DNA from: Leptodontidium sp. MPI-SDFR-AT-0119
Lineage: Eukaryota > Ascomycota > Leotiomycetes > Helotiales > Leptodontidiaceae
Length of the DNA stretch: 64,000 bases
NCBI GenBank assembly: GCA_020726505.1
Contig: JAHLEZ010000003.1
Coordinates: 3,038,001 to 3,102,000, forward strand
Reading direction: 5' to 3'
Part shown: positions 33,253 through 43,581 of the stretch, in pieces
Layout of the letters: every line of letters starts with the position of its first letter
Numbering within the stretch: position 1 is the first letter of the stretch
Notes under the pieces: model-generated
Seen by the model: only the letters and a program-made list of their open reading frames with translations
Told to the model about the DNA's origin: nothing
Database searches by the model: none
Program-made: the position numbers and the translations under genes

Positions 33253-35026
33253 ATGCCTTCTGCAAAGGAGAAAGTTGTCGCTTACTTCAAAAGCGACAAG
33301 AAGTCGGCTGCAGAGAAAAAGCTTGTTTTCAAGCTTGATTTCTTCATTTTGACCTTCTGTTGCATGGCCTATTTCATGTAAGCAAGAAATCTCCGTCCAG
33401 TCGATAATTCAGAATACTAATTTCACGATTCTTCTAGGAACTACCTCGATCGACAGAATCTCACCCAGGCCTACGTGTCTGGCATGAAAGAGGATCTGAA
33501 CTTCAAGGGAAATCAACTGACCGTGATCAATACCATTTATGCGGTAGGATATTTGCTGTAAGATATTTCTCCCCAGAATATGTTGTCCAAGCTATGTTGT
33601 CCAAGCTAATTATCTTACAGTGGAATTGTTCCAAACAATGCCATGGTAACATACTTTCGACCTGGCAGGTTCTTCCCATTCATGATGACGACCTGGGCTT
33701 GCATTACCATGACGACTGCAAGTGCTCAAAAGCCTCAACATATCATGGCCATTCGATTTTTCCAGGGATTCTTTGAATCATGCACTTTTGCTGGCACCCA
33801 CTACATTCTGGGTTCATGGTACACCGAGGGGGAACTCGGAAAGAGATCTGGCCTGTTCACTGCTTCTGGGCTTGCCGGGGGAATCTTCGGTGGTCTTCTT
33901 CAAGCAGCAATTTACAGGTCCATGAACGGGCTGGCCGGTCTTGCTGGATGGAGATGTAAGACGCTCATTTCAGTCCTCACTCTTCCCAATTACTTCTGCA
34001 GTCTCACGAATGAGTGGCTAACCTCTCTTGCGATAATCAGGGTTATTTATCGTAAGTCCCAGCACACCTCCAACGCTGACTTTGATTTGAGCGAATCGCT
34101 GATAAACGTGAAACAGATCGATGGCTTGATTACTTTGCCTGTCGCCGCGTACGGCTACTTTTTCTTCCCGGACACTCCACGCCAAACGACCGCGATGTAT
34201 TTTACACAGGAGGAAAAAGAGCTCGCCATGGCTCGTGTGCCCGAGAAGCCTCGCCAACCGATTTTGACCAAGACTTTCGTCCAGCGAGTGGCCACATCAC
34301 CCTACTTCTACTCCTTCATTGTACTATGGACCATCACCAACTGCATTGAGCAGCAAAGCACCAGTTCTCTGCTTCAACTTTGGATGAAGTATAACAAAGA
34401 CCACAAATACTCAGTCTACGAGCTCAACAACTGGCCGACAGGAGTTCAAGCTGTTGGAATTACCTCGACATTACTTTGGGCTACTGGTACCGATATTTTC
34501 GGCGGGAGATGGCTTGCAAACTACTACCTCGCATTCACAGCTATCGTTTCGGCAACCATCATCCTGATTCCAAGCACGCCAACTGCTGGGATATTTGGGG
34601 CATATTACTGGGCAGGCTCGATCTACGCTTGTCAAGCTACATCTTTCGCATGGGCCAATGATGTTATGAAACTCGAGGACCATGCATTCCGGGCAGTTAT
34701 CATTGGGTTTATGAATTTTGGTGGCAACACTTTCAACGCATTCTGGCCTTTAATTTTCTTCTCTGTTGATCAGGCCCCATACTTCACGGTAGGAGTCTCC
34801 CAATCTTGCTGACTTTCTCGGATTTTTAAACTGACAATAATCGTAGCGTGGAATGTACTGCATGATCGTCATTGGTACGCTGTTGGCTATTTGGACTACC
34901 CTGATTGTACTGTATTTCAGAAGGATGAACAAGAGGAAGCAGCTTCTTGTTATTGACGCACCTGAAGGAAGCGAGGAGGGTTCTGTAGTTGTTCTTGAGG
35001 AGAGTGTTGGTGATAAAAAAGTCTAG
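33253..35026 (+). CDS. MFS transporter, DAL5/allantoate permease family
   Basis: Anion:cation symporter-type major facilitator, plasma membrane. Known relatives carry allantoate, nicotinate, pantothenate or similar acids; the substrate here is unknown. Exons are 33253-33377, 33438-33557, 33621-33955, 34041-34051 (11 nt), 34117-34788 and 34847-35026, about 480 aa. The family signature NYLDRQNLTQAYVSGM follows TM1, then the YAVGYLLGIVPNN and GFFESCTFAGTHYILGSWY segments. About 12 hydrophobic segments are split by a central loop (PDTPRQTTAMYFTQEEKELA). The 11-nt exon supplies W-L-F-I between the third and fifth exons, and without it the frame fails. The short cytosolic tail is acidic. Three GAGGAGC elements lie in its promoter, tying it to the cluster. 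Confidence 0.92.
34041..34051 (+). other. 11-nt microexon in MFS gene
   Basis: GGTTATTTATC is bounded by AATCAG and GTAAGT. It joins the third and fifth exons in frame (W-L-F-I | I-D-G). Confidence 0.75.
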
Positions 35027-35490
35027 CACCTACCTGGGTATTGGAAGGAGGAGGAGAGGAGGAAGAAGTAGAAGGAGCATTTTATCTGGGTCTGGACTGT
35101 GATGCTGCATGGAACCATATTCTGACATGTATCACAAGGGACCTAGAACCTCAATGAATGACTTCGACCTGTGCCGGGAAAATCAAAATACGGGCTCCAA
35201 GCCTGTAGTCCCAACCACAACCACAACCCACACCGAAATGCAGGCGTTCTCACACAAGAAATTTGGGAGCCCAGTGTAGAGCCAGAATCAGGAGCGATAC
35301 CACTATCTGCTGGATCACAGATATATTTCTCCATTTTGATTCCATTTCGTTTCCAACTGGAAATCCAGGCAGGGTTTCCTCTAATTTTTTTATGCAAGGC
35401 CAACCCGTCCTGTTCAACCCGGTTGCGCTTGCCTAGCTTTGTGAGATTGATATCACTAATCTTGATGCAGGGTTTCCTATCGAGTAGGGT

Positions 35491-35501
35491 GGAGCTCCTC
35501 C
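35491..35501 (-). promoter_or_regulatory. GGAGGAGCTCC element, copy 5
   Basis: Plus strand GGAGCTCCTCC; the consensus is on the minus strand. It lies 106 bp upstream of the TF2 ATG, which suggests auto- or cross-regulation of the regulator. Confidence 0.65.
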
Positions 35502-35555
35502 TGATGCCCTGACTCGGGGAATTCCAAGCTTCCCTTATCTCTTCCAACTCAAGAT

Positions 35556-35564
35556 GCTCCTCCC
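35556..35564 (-). promoter_or_regulatory. GGGAGGAGC element, copy 6
   Basis: Plus strand GCTCCTCCC, 41 bp upstream of the TF2 ATG and possibly inside its leader. Confidence 0.5.
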
Positions 35565-35596
35565 TCGGATCTTCCTCGTCTCAGAATGCAAGTGAT

Positions 35597-38267
35597 ATGG
35601 ATGATGCAACATCGAGCAACGCGAAAAGCGTAGCTCGCCCTTTCAAGTGCTCAGAATGTTCCAGGGGTTTCACTCGACAGGTACGCAAGCCTTGCCCCTC
35701 ATTACCCCGCGCTCTGTAATTATCTAGCTCTGATATACTCAACCAGGAGAACCTCAAACGCCACATACACACACGTAAGTGCTTCGAAATCTTACTGCAT
35801 TCTGCTCATTCGAGATATTGATAATCGAATAGACCATAAGGGATTGAGTGGGAGAACTTTCCAGTGCCCACAATGCAATGCCCTCTTCGCTCGACCGTAT
35901 GATACATTTCATTTATCAACATTTCGTACTAGCATCGAAATGTGTCGATTCAACCTTCTTTCTGTCAGTCAGTCCGACCTTAAGGGCTACGCTTACGGAT
36001 TCATTTTAGGGACTTACGGAAGAGACATGTGGATAATTGCCATGTTCAACTACCACAAGAGCCACCGCAGGATGGCATTCCAATTTCTTCCGTGGCCTCA
36101 CCAACCATGTCGACCTGGTTAGAAACGCTCATGTTAGCACCTGTTCCAGCAACCAAAGCTAGATCAGAAGTGCCCTCATCATTCCAAGATGATACGCCTT
36201 CGTCAGTACAGCCACCTTTATCTGAAGTTTGCTGACGTCGCTCCAGAGATTTGAAGTGTATCGGTGCCTTCTTCTCCGAATTCCATCAGAACTTTCCAAT
36301 CCTTCACGAAGGGACCTTTGACGCAATGACAACTCCTGCACCTCTTCAGAATGCTATAATAGCTATTGGATCGCTCTACTGCGATTCGGGCCGCACTGCC
36401 AAGTCACGAAAAGCACTATTCGACGCTGCATTGAAGTCCCTCCAGGCTTATGTGTGTCAGCTTCAAGTTCCTCTGTTTTGTGAGACTTGCGCTGAATTTC
36501 CTAGGTGGAACAGAATCGATCAAGGTACCAAGAGACTTGGGTGATTCAAACATTTCTCCTCCTCGAATACTTCGGAATATATGACGAAAGCGAAGGGGGC
36601 TTTGCAAAAGCGCAACAGATACATCGTGACTTGGTTGATGCTATGCGAATGCTACAGATGTCTCATGACGGTGCACTCAGGATCCAGTTTGAGCAGGATT
36701 CTAGCGAAGAACCAGATGATGGCAACAATTTCGCTCCAGGTGATTCAAGTTCCGAGAACTTGGAAATCAAGTGGAGAGAATTTGCAAAGAAGGAGGCGAG
36801 AAAAAGGTGAGCCATGCCGCCGTTCTTACTAGCGAAGACGCCGAAGCTAAGCAAATACTGGAAGATGCATCTACTCGCTCTACCTTTTGGATTCCCACAT
36901 GTCAATATTATATAATCAACGCCCGATGCTTTCGTCACTGGAAATCAAGTACGACTTGCCATGCTGCGAGGACTCTTGGCTTGCCAAATCAGCGACAGTT
37001 TGGAATACCTGTCGGCGCCAGCATTTCACAGCTGTGACCGACTATGACTATTACAACCTCGACTCGCCTGTTGCCCAAGGGTTCTTCTACGAGGTATCGC
37101 AATCGCTATTGCACTCGGAGGGCATGAAACGGCATCCAGAAAGGTTACGGCTACTTCCCGCGTCGCCATTCACCGCGGTCATTCTAGTCACCCAGTTACA
37201 GGTCTGATGGCTTCCCCAATAACATACGCGGATGCTGATGAGACGTACTTAGATGATGACAAGAGAATTGACACACGTTTCATGTCTTCTTAGACGACCT
37301 ATCGCTCAAGCTAGCACCGTGTCCGTCTTGACTGAGAAGCAACTACTGCAAATTTCCCATGCCTTGAAAATCATAGCCGAGCTCGTGCCAGCGAGGAAAA
37401 TGACGACCGATTGTTATGGCATGGACAACACAACACGGGCCGGAGAAAATTCTTTACTCTGGCACTCCTTCTGGAATTTATGGCATTACTCCTCTATCAC
37501 GTTATCACGGCCAGACCCCATGCTCGTCAGCGGAGTTGTCGAATGCAGCCTGATTGGAGCTATCTCCACCGCATGTGAACTTGCACAGTCAAGGCCAATT
37601 GACGCGGAAAATATATCTGGAGGTAAGTCAATGAAAGATACCGTGATACTTTCACTGATTGACACCAAACCTAGACCGAGATGTCTTCCGAATAGTAAGT
37701 CCAATGCACACTTTGAAGAGGTTTAACCTGATCATTCTCTAGCTTGAAAACCTAGACTTCATGTTTGACAACTTATCGCCAATGAAGTACGTCACATCAT
37801 CTCTGCCAAAGACACCCTTCGATACAATGCTTTCATTCACCATCGCATTGGAAGCATGGAAATTGATCCGTCTAAATATGAATAGAGCTCAGGAAGCTGC
37901 AAATCGAGGCTCCCGGTCAAATCCCCACAAGTATATACTTGAAAGTCTTATGTCACCTGCGAAGGAAGACCAAGACTTACAAGAACTTGAGAATGTATTC
38001 AACGGCATTTCGGGCAACTCGATGGAAACTAGTACAGCTGGCACTCTTTGGAGCGCGAATGGTGCGGTCAACGTTGGTGCAGAGTTGGGTGGAGTGTCGC
38101 AAGGGACTCAGTTGATGAGGAGCGAGACTATATTTCTGGATTGGATCACCAGGGTGTTTGAAGGAAGTCGGACATGGCATGTTGGGAAATTGGTCGCCCA
38201 GCAGGTTGCAAAGTGTCGGTCGCAGAATGGGGGCATAACGTCCCTCGACAGGATCTTTGTTACATAA
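35597..38267 (+). CDS. C2H2 two-finger + Fungal_trans regulator (TF2)
   Basis: Paralogue of TF1. The ten exons are 35597-35680, 35747-35774, 35833-35896, 36010-36201, 36247-36451, 36505-36806, 36865-37201, 37253-37622, 37675-37694 and 37743-38267 (708 aa, sum divisible by three). Finger 1 is CSECSRGFTRQENLKRH; finger 2 is CPQCNALF followed by ARPDLRKRHVDNCH. The Fungal_trans domain starts near DLKCIGAFFSEFHQNFPILH and includes QTFLLLEYFGIYD and LEIKYDLPCC. Intron 4 (36202-36246) is only 45 nt, but it has a GTCAGT donor, a CTGAC branch and a CAG acceptor, and it removes an in-frame TGA. Exon 9 is a 20-nt microexon. Helix residues (R,E,N,R and R,D,L,R) are the same as in TF1, so both should read the same site. 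It has two such sites in its own promoter. Confidence 0.92.
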
Positions 38268-38746
38268 TGATAGTATACATTATTTCGTAGCCCAAGTTGT
38301 GTAGGGTGAGATATATCATATTTTGAAACGATTTGAAGCCTGTGCATATGTGTGAGATTGTCATCGCAAGTGAGGAGGGACGTAATAAAGTAGCCACATA
38401 GGCATCGTGGGGAAGGCAAGATACCTGTAGTTACAGTGCCTTCGTGCCCCAATATGCTGCCTGCAAACAATTTGCGCTGAGTTTGAGCGTCCACAGCGCG
38501 CTACAGGAAGCTAGCCCGAAGACACGGTAAGCTTAGGAGCCATATGTAAGGCCCTTGACTAATACTCTCCGTTTCCATGGCTGCAGCGGAATATGCCTTC
38601 TTGGGATCGAACTTCCATTTGATCACTATACCTGGAATATTGGCTTACTATTGGTTTGATTGCTACAGGCCATCGGACAGAGAAGAATTCGTCGCATTTG
38701 GTTCCTCAAGGATCTACCGAAGGTGGGGGGATTGGCCTGCATGAAA

Positions 38747-38757
38747 GAGCTCCTCCC
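38747..38757 (-). promoter_or_regulatory. GGGAGGAGCTC element, copy 7
   Basis: Plus strand GAGCTCCTCCC, 249 bp upstream of the GST ATG. Confidence 0.65.
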
Positions 38758-38781
38758 ATATCCCCACCAGTTATCGAGGAA

Positions 38782-38790
38782 GCTCCTCCC
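38782..38790 (-). promoter_or_regulatory. GGGAGGAGC element, copy 8
   Basis: Plus strand GCTCCTCCC followed by ACC, 35 bp from the previous copy and 214 bp upstream of the GST ATG. The flank GGTGGGAGGAGCT on the minus strand resembles copy 1. Confidence 0.65.
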
Positions 38791-38995
38791 ACCAGCTGAA
38801 GAGGAGTGTCTGGAATGTAGTGGACAAACAAAGGTCAAGAAGGCCGACCATCTATCACACAAACTTCGACTTCTAAGTTCCATTATCCTTCAGAACACAA
38901 CCAGTTGTTCTTCTCTACCAAAAAATATCACTTCAGTAAAACAAATACTTGTTTGGAAATCGCTAGAAGTCTCGAATCGCTCGCTCACTTACAGA

Positions 38996-39915
38996 ATGTC
39001 TTTCGGAAAGCTTTACTTCTATCCTAAAGCGCCTCGCGCTACGATGTGCCTTTACATCGCCGAGCTCAACAAGTGCGTAGCCTCTTCCTTCGATCTGACA
39101 AACATAGTTTAACATTGCAGACTTGACATCGAACTCGTCGAAGCCTGGCCCATCAAAGTCAATGCATCGAAAGGCGGCGTAGGCGCACCATACCTGGCCA
39201 ACTTCCCACCTGGAAAAGTCCCCGCTATTGAGCGACCAGATGGGTTCACCGTGTATGAGTGCATCGCTGTTTCGATATACCGTAAGTCCAAACATGTTGA
39301 GATTCTAGAAGTAAATGGAAAGAAGACTTCTAACGAGAGGAATAGTGGCCAAACAAGATCCCAATACCAAACTCCTTGGCTCGTCGTTGGAGGAGGAAGC
39401 GAAGATCATACAGTACGCGAAATTCAACAAGGAATGCAAGGCAGAAAGAAGTACTGACGGAAACAGATGGTCATCGTTTGCAAACAGCGAACTACTCCCA
39501 CCCATCATGGCTTGGATCAACCCCGTCATTGGAAAGAGTCCAACGAGCCCTGAGATCCTAGCCGCAGCTTCCAAGAACTCTGAAGGCATGGTATCGGTTG
39601 TTGAATCTGCGCTTGCAGGTGACAAGAAATTCTTGGTGGGCGAGGAGATGACGATGGCAGATTTGTTTGTTATTGCTGCGTTGGCGAGGGGTTATCAATT
39701 TGTAAGTTATCAAATTAGTTGTGTTCGTTTGAAGAGTGCAGGCAATGGCAGAGCTAACGTAAGATATCTTGTAGGTCTTTACGAAAGATTGGGCTGCCGC
39801 TCATCCGAATACCCATGAGTACTATATGCGTATTAAAGGGGATCCTATCTGGTGTAAGATTGATGGCGGTGCACCATATGTGCTGGAGCAGGCGGGTGAT
39901 AAGATTCCACATTAG
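38996..39915 (+). CDS. Glutathione transferase, eEF1B-gamma-like
   Basis: Cytosolic GST-fold protein of the elongation-factor-1B-gamma-like class but without the EF1G C-terminal domain. Exons are 38996-39072, 39121-39281, 39346-39412, 39467-39701 and 39775-39915 (226 aa). The N-terminal thioredoxin-like half includes MSFGKLYFYPKAPRATM and GKVPAIERPDG. The all-helical half includes IIQWSSFANSELLPPIMAW and the N-capping region FLVGEEMTMADLFVIAAL. The 54-nt intron 39413-39466 (GTACGC donor, TACTGAC branch) can be read through, but splicing restores IQWSSFANSELL. Proteins of this class are often found next to fungal secondary-metabolite genes, where they may conjugate or chaperone an intermediate. 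The promoter has two cluster elements. Confidence 0.88.
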
Positions 39916-40303
39916 AAGGTCCAATCAAAACACTTTTCGTTTGCAATTTGCCAAGTTCTTCGGTGGTCAGTCAGATCTTTGAACATGTGCTTGAGCATCT
40001 GAAATCAAACAACGTTTGATGTATTCAAGCGAGAGTGTCGAGGGTAAAGGGCTGATTGGCAGCCTGGTGATGACTGCATCCCTTACTCGACGGCCCGTCC
40101 CTCCCCATGTCAGTTGGGGATGCACAGTAATTTAGCCGAATTCTGCATCTCCTGCTGTACAACAAATCATCCGTGCAGCTCAATGTGACACTGCAGAAGA
40201 TAAGAGAATCAAATACAAATACCCCGCTTCCCTTCCGAAGACAAAAACTACGATATGATTCCATCTATTTACCTTCATACGAAGTCATTAAAAGAAAGTC
40301 AAC
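39916..40303. promoter_or_regulatory. P450-1 promoter
   Basis: A 388-bp gap. It lacks GAGGAGC. It has an inverted repeat TCCCCA-7 bp-TGGGGA near 40103-40121 and an ATACCCCG at 40219, both related to the ACCCC element of the right-hand genes. Confidence 0.45.
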
Positions 40304-42150
40304 ATGACAGCCACAAGCGAGGCTTTCAACTTCATCTTGGCTTGCAAATGGATCATCGCTGGGGGTGCGCTTGCAACGTACGTAGCGATCAGCTACCTCC
40401 AGTACCAACGCCTGAGAGCGTTTAAAGGGCCGTGGTTAGCAGCTTGGACGGATCTCTGGTTCGCGAAATGCACGTTTGGCATCGGCCCTGAGAATCACTT
40501 GCTGTTGAGTAATGTGTGCCAGGACTACGGTGAATATACCCAAAGGTTAGGTTAGGATAGACTCAACAACTTACAGGTTCGATGTAGGGATTTTGGCACG
40601 CATGGGACCTAACACGCTGGTGACCACTTCTCCAGAATTGATCATGAGAATGAATGCCGCGAGATCACCATACCGCAAGGGTGATTGGTACGATGGTCTT
40701 ATGATGCCACCTGGACAGCATAACATTTTCAGTCAGCGAGATGAGGAGATGCATTCTCGCCGACGAGCACAGATGGCTGACGGTGTAAGTCGTGCCCACT
40801 CTGCCCTTCATCAACCACAAACCAAAGCACCACCCTGACTTCAGATAGTTTGCCGGCAAAACTAACAAAGCTATTGAACCTAGCATCGACAAGCACGTTA
40901 AAAATCTCCTCGCGCTTATCAGAAACAAATACCTCTCTACCTCAACTTCTTTCAAACCCATAGATATGGCGCGTAGAGTCACATTCTTTACCATGGATGT
41001 CATCACCGACATAGCCTTCGGGCAACCCTTCGGGAATCTGACAAGCGATACAGACATGTACGAGTACATTGTACTGACAGAGGAAATGCTACCAATGATG
41101 GCCATCATATCCAACATACCTCTGTTCAGGAAGATGTTCATGACGAACTGGGTAAGCAAGTTACTGTTTCCGAGCGACAAAAGCGAGAAGGGAATTGGAA
41201 AGATGGTGGGGTAAGTCACCAATGTCTATCACACTCTTTCAAATTCCAAGTAGAATGCCGAATATGAAGACGTTACTGACAACTAAATATGGACAATAGG
41301 ATAGCGAAGGATCTCGTACAAAAACGTTACGCGAAAAGGGAAATTGATCATCAAGACATGATCTCCTCTTTCATCTCCCGAGGCCTCACAGAGAAAGACC
41401 TCGTTGCGGAATCTCTCTTGAGTATCCTGGCAGGATCGGACACAACAGCCACCGTTCTTCGGGTCATCATCCTACACGTCACCACACACGCGCCGGTACT
41501 CTCTAAACTACAGGCGGAAATTGATACTTTCGTCCTATCCTCAGACTCGAAATTTGATCCTCAGGCGATTATCAAGGATTCCGATGCCAAGGAACTGCAA
41601 TACATGCAAGCCGTCATCAGAGAAGGCCTGCGCATCATCCCACCAGTAACTGGCATGATGACTAAAGTCGCACCTCCACAAGGAGATACTGTCGAGATGG
41701 ATATTCACGGTACCGGTTTTACTGAGAAGATGTTCATTCCTGGTGGGACTAAAATCAGTATTGCCCAATGGGGCATTCAGAGAAGCAAGGCTATATTTGG
41801 CGACGATGCAGAGCTATTCGGACCGGAAAGATGGCTGATTGATGATCAAGAAGAAGTGTCCCGCATGGAAAAAATTGTAGATCTCAACTTTGGGTATGGG
41901 AAGTACCAATGTCTTGGAAGACCGATTGCGTGGATGGAGTTGAACAAGTGTATCTTCGAGGTGAGCTCATCTGCAAGCCTGTGATAATGCAGGGACGTCC
42001 ATGCTGACCCGAATGACTTTCGTTATACAGTTATTCCGGAACTTTGAGTTCCAGGTTGTGGATCCTACAAAACCGTGGAAGAGTCACAATAGTGGACTGT
42101 GGATGCAAAGTGAGATGTGGTTGAGAGTGACAGAACGAGGAAGGATTTAA
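40304..42150 (+). CDS. Cytochrome P450 (P450-1), pisatin-demethylase-like
   Basis: Haem-thiolate monooxygenase anchored in the ER by an N-terminal segment (about residues 13-33). Exons are 40304-40529, 40588-40784, 40849-41210, 41300-41960 and 42031-42150 (521 aa). The I-helix is AGSDTT, the ExxR is EGLR in AVIREGLRIIPP, and the haem loop is FGYGKYQCLGR, with Lys where Arg is usual. The overall pattern (GPWLAAWTDLW near the N-terminus; ARMGPNTLVTTSPEL) looks like the pisatin demethylase group of fungal P450s; that is my family guess. The first intron was placed at GTGAAT...GATGTAG (58 nt) to give QDYGILARMGPN; using the nearer CAG would break the frame. The substrate is unknown. It follows the GST gene on the same strand but lacks the GAGGAGC element. 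Confidence 0.9.
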
Positions 42151-42722
42151 ACATGACTACTTAATCTCCTTGGAAACAAAGTTGGGTGACCGGAGACGCG
42201 GCTTTCAATGAATTCATATCTCTAAAACTAGCTCTTTGTGTGCACACAAATGACGAGCACTCAGGAATATATCCAAAGAAAGAAATCACGACCTCGACAC
42301 CACATTTTCTGATCCATGTCCAGTAGGTAGTGCTAGTTAGGACAAAACCTTTGTCTGAGCAAGTTCTGACTCTCCGTGTCCGCAGGTACCTTACCCATTT
42401 TTGGCGACCGGCACGCGCAGTATCAACGAGAGCACTTATTCTTACCGCATACACCGGTGTGCAAGTACAGTGCGAGTCATCTGGGAACCGTTGAGAAAGA
42501 CACTCACCACAATATGTGAAAACAGTGTGAGGCTTGACACGCCTCAATTGTTTCATTTCTTTCCGCTGTGCTCTGCTCAAGAACTCGAGGTCCCAATACC
42601 ATGGGTTCCAAACGAGATTGTTCCGCCTGGAGAGCAGAGTAGTGATGTCCTACTCTGCCAAATCATTCACACATATTATTTGCTGGCTTTCGAAAGAAGC
42701 ATGTAGCCCAGGTGCGTTTTTG
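42151..42722. other. Intergenic with possible F-box gene debris
   Basis: A minus-strand open frame at 42161-42580 has a Cys-rich stretch (CGEC...CTC) that resembles the middle or end of fungal F-box proteins, but it is not connected in frame to the F-box piece at 42723. No intact gene was seen. Confidence 0.35.
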
Positions 42723-43205
42723 TCATTGGTTGGTGCGAGAAATCCGGGACGTTGATGGTGAACCCCTCGGAATGCCTCCACCTCCAATAAGCTCCTTCCT
42801 TCCCACTCCAAGGTTTTGCCATTTCGTAACTCTGACTATGGCAAATGTCTCCTTGTTGATAATTTCGACCTTGAGTTGGAACTCGACTAAGCATATCGTA
42901 CACCCCCAAACAACACGGTCGAAGAGCGCGTTCAGCCTTCTGTTGCAGATTGCGAGACAACATGTGTTACGAAGAGATAGAAAACTGTCTGTGATAAGGA
43001 GCAACTCACCCGGGAGGCCACATAGAGAATTTCTCTTGAATAATGGTTTTGCTGTGTAGTTCGAAGTCGAAGTTGGCAAGATATCTGTGTCTGAAGTCGA
43101 CTGAGATTGGGGGACGTTGCCTTTGAAACTTAGAAAGTCTGAAAGTCGGGTCCTGTTTGCAGAGGTGTTTGAAGTGAGGACTACTGCTGGTATCATGGCT
43201 GTCAT
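42723..43205 (-). pseudogene. F-box protein remnant
   Basis: A 160-aa open frame. Residues 58-98 look like an F-box (SLCGLPGELLLITDSFLSL followed by ICNRRLNALFDR). It then jumps directly to a segment that in fungal F-box proteins normally lies near the C-terminus (CTICLVEFQLKVE...VRVTKWQNLGVG). About 150-200 residues that normally separate these parts are missing, so I read this as an internally deleted copy. It could instead be a short functional F-box protein that would recruit Skp1. No cluster motif is near it. Confidence 0.4.
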
Positions 43206-43581
43206 ATTGTTGAAGGCCTTGATAATTTGTCTACGCGGAGAGGCTCAGAGGTCGAAGTTGCTCTCTTCCAGTGTCATGAAACTGAACGAGGTCAACGTGA
43301 CTCTGAAGCTAGTCTAATATCGGTCCTAACTGACATGCGAGTCTAGAAAAACAACATCACATCACATATCAAATGATAACCAATGGGACTACTCAATTCG
43401 AGGTCATCGAGATTTTTCCGTTCGGTACTGATTCGCATTGCTTATGCGCTCTTGAGCTGTCAAAATGTCGACCGTGGCAGGGGTTTAAGCGAGGGGCCTT
43501 GAAAGTGATATGAATCAATGAATCAATGGATCAAGTGTGCGTATTTGCATTTTGTTAACATTGACAAGCTTTCAAAGTTCT
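43206..43581. other. Intergenic, 0.4 kb
   Basis: This lies between the F-box remnant and the P450-2 stop. I saw nothing. Confidence 0.4.

Larger units (their letters stand above)
35027..35596. promoter_or_regulatory. MFS 3' region and TF2 promoter
   Basis: A 570-bp gap with two GAGGAGC cores close to the TF2 start (35491 and 35556). I saw no gene. Confidence 0.55.
38268..38995. promoter_or_regulatory. TF2 3' region and GST promoter
   Basis: A 728-bp gap with two GAGGAGC cores at 38747 and 38782 on the minus strand. I saw no gene. Confidence 0.55.

Noticed and set aside
40546..40576. 31-nt intron (GTTAGG...TTACAG) in P450-1
   Set aside because: It is too short for a fungal intron. The 58-nt alternative from GTGAAT to GATGTAG gives the family sequence DYGILARMGPN.
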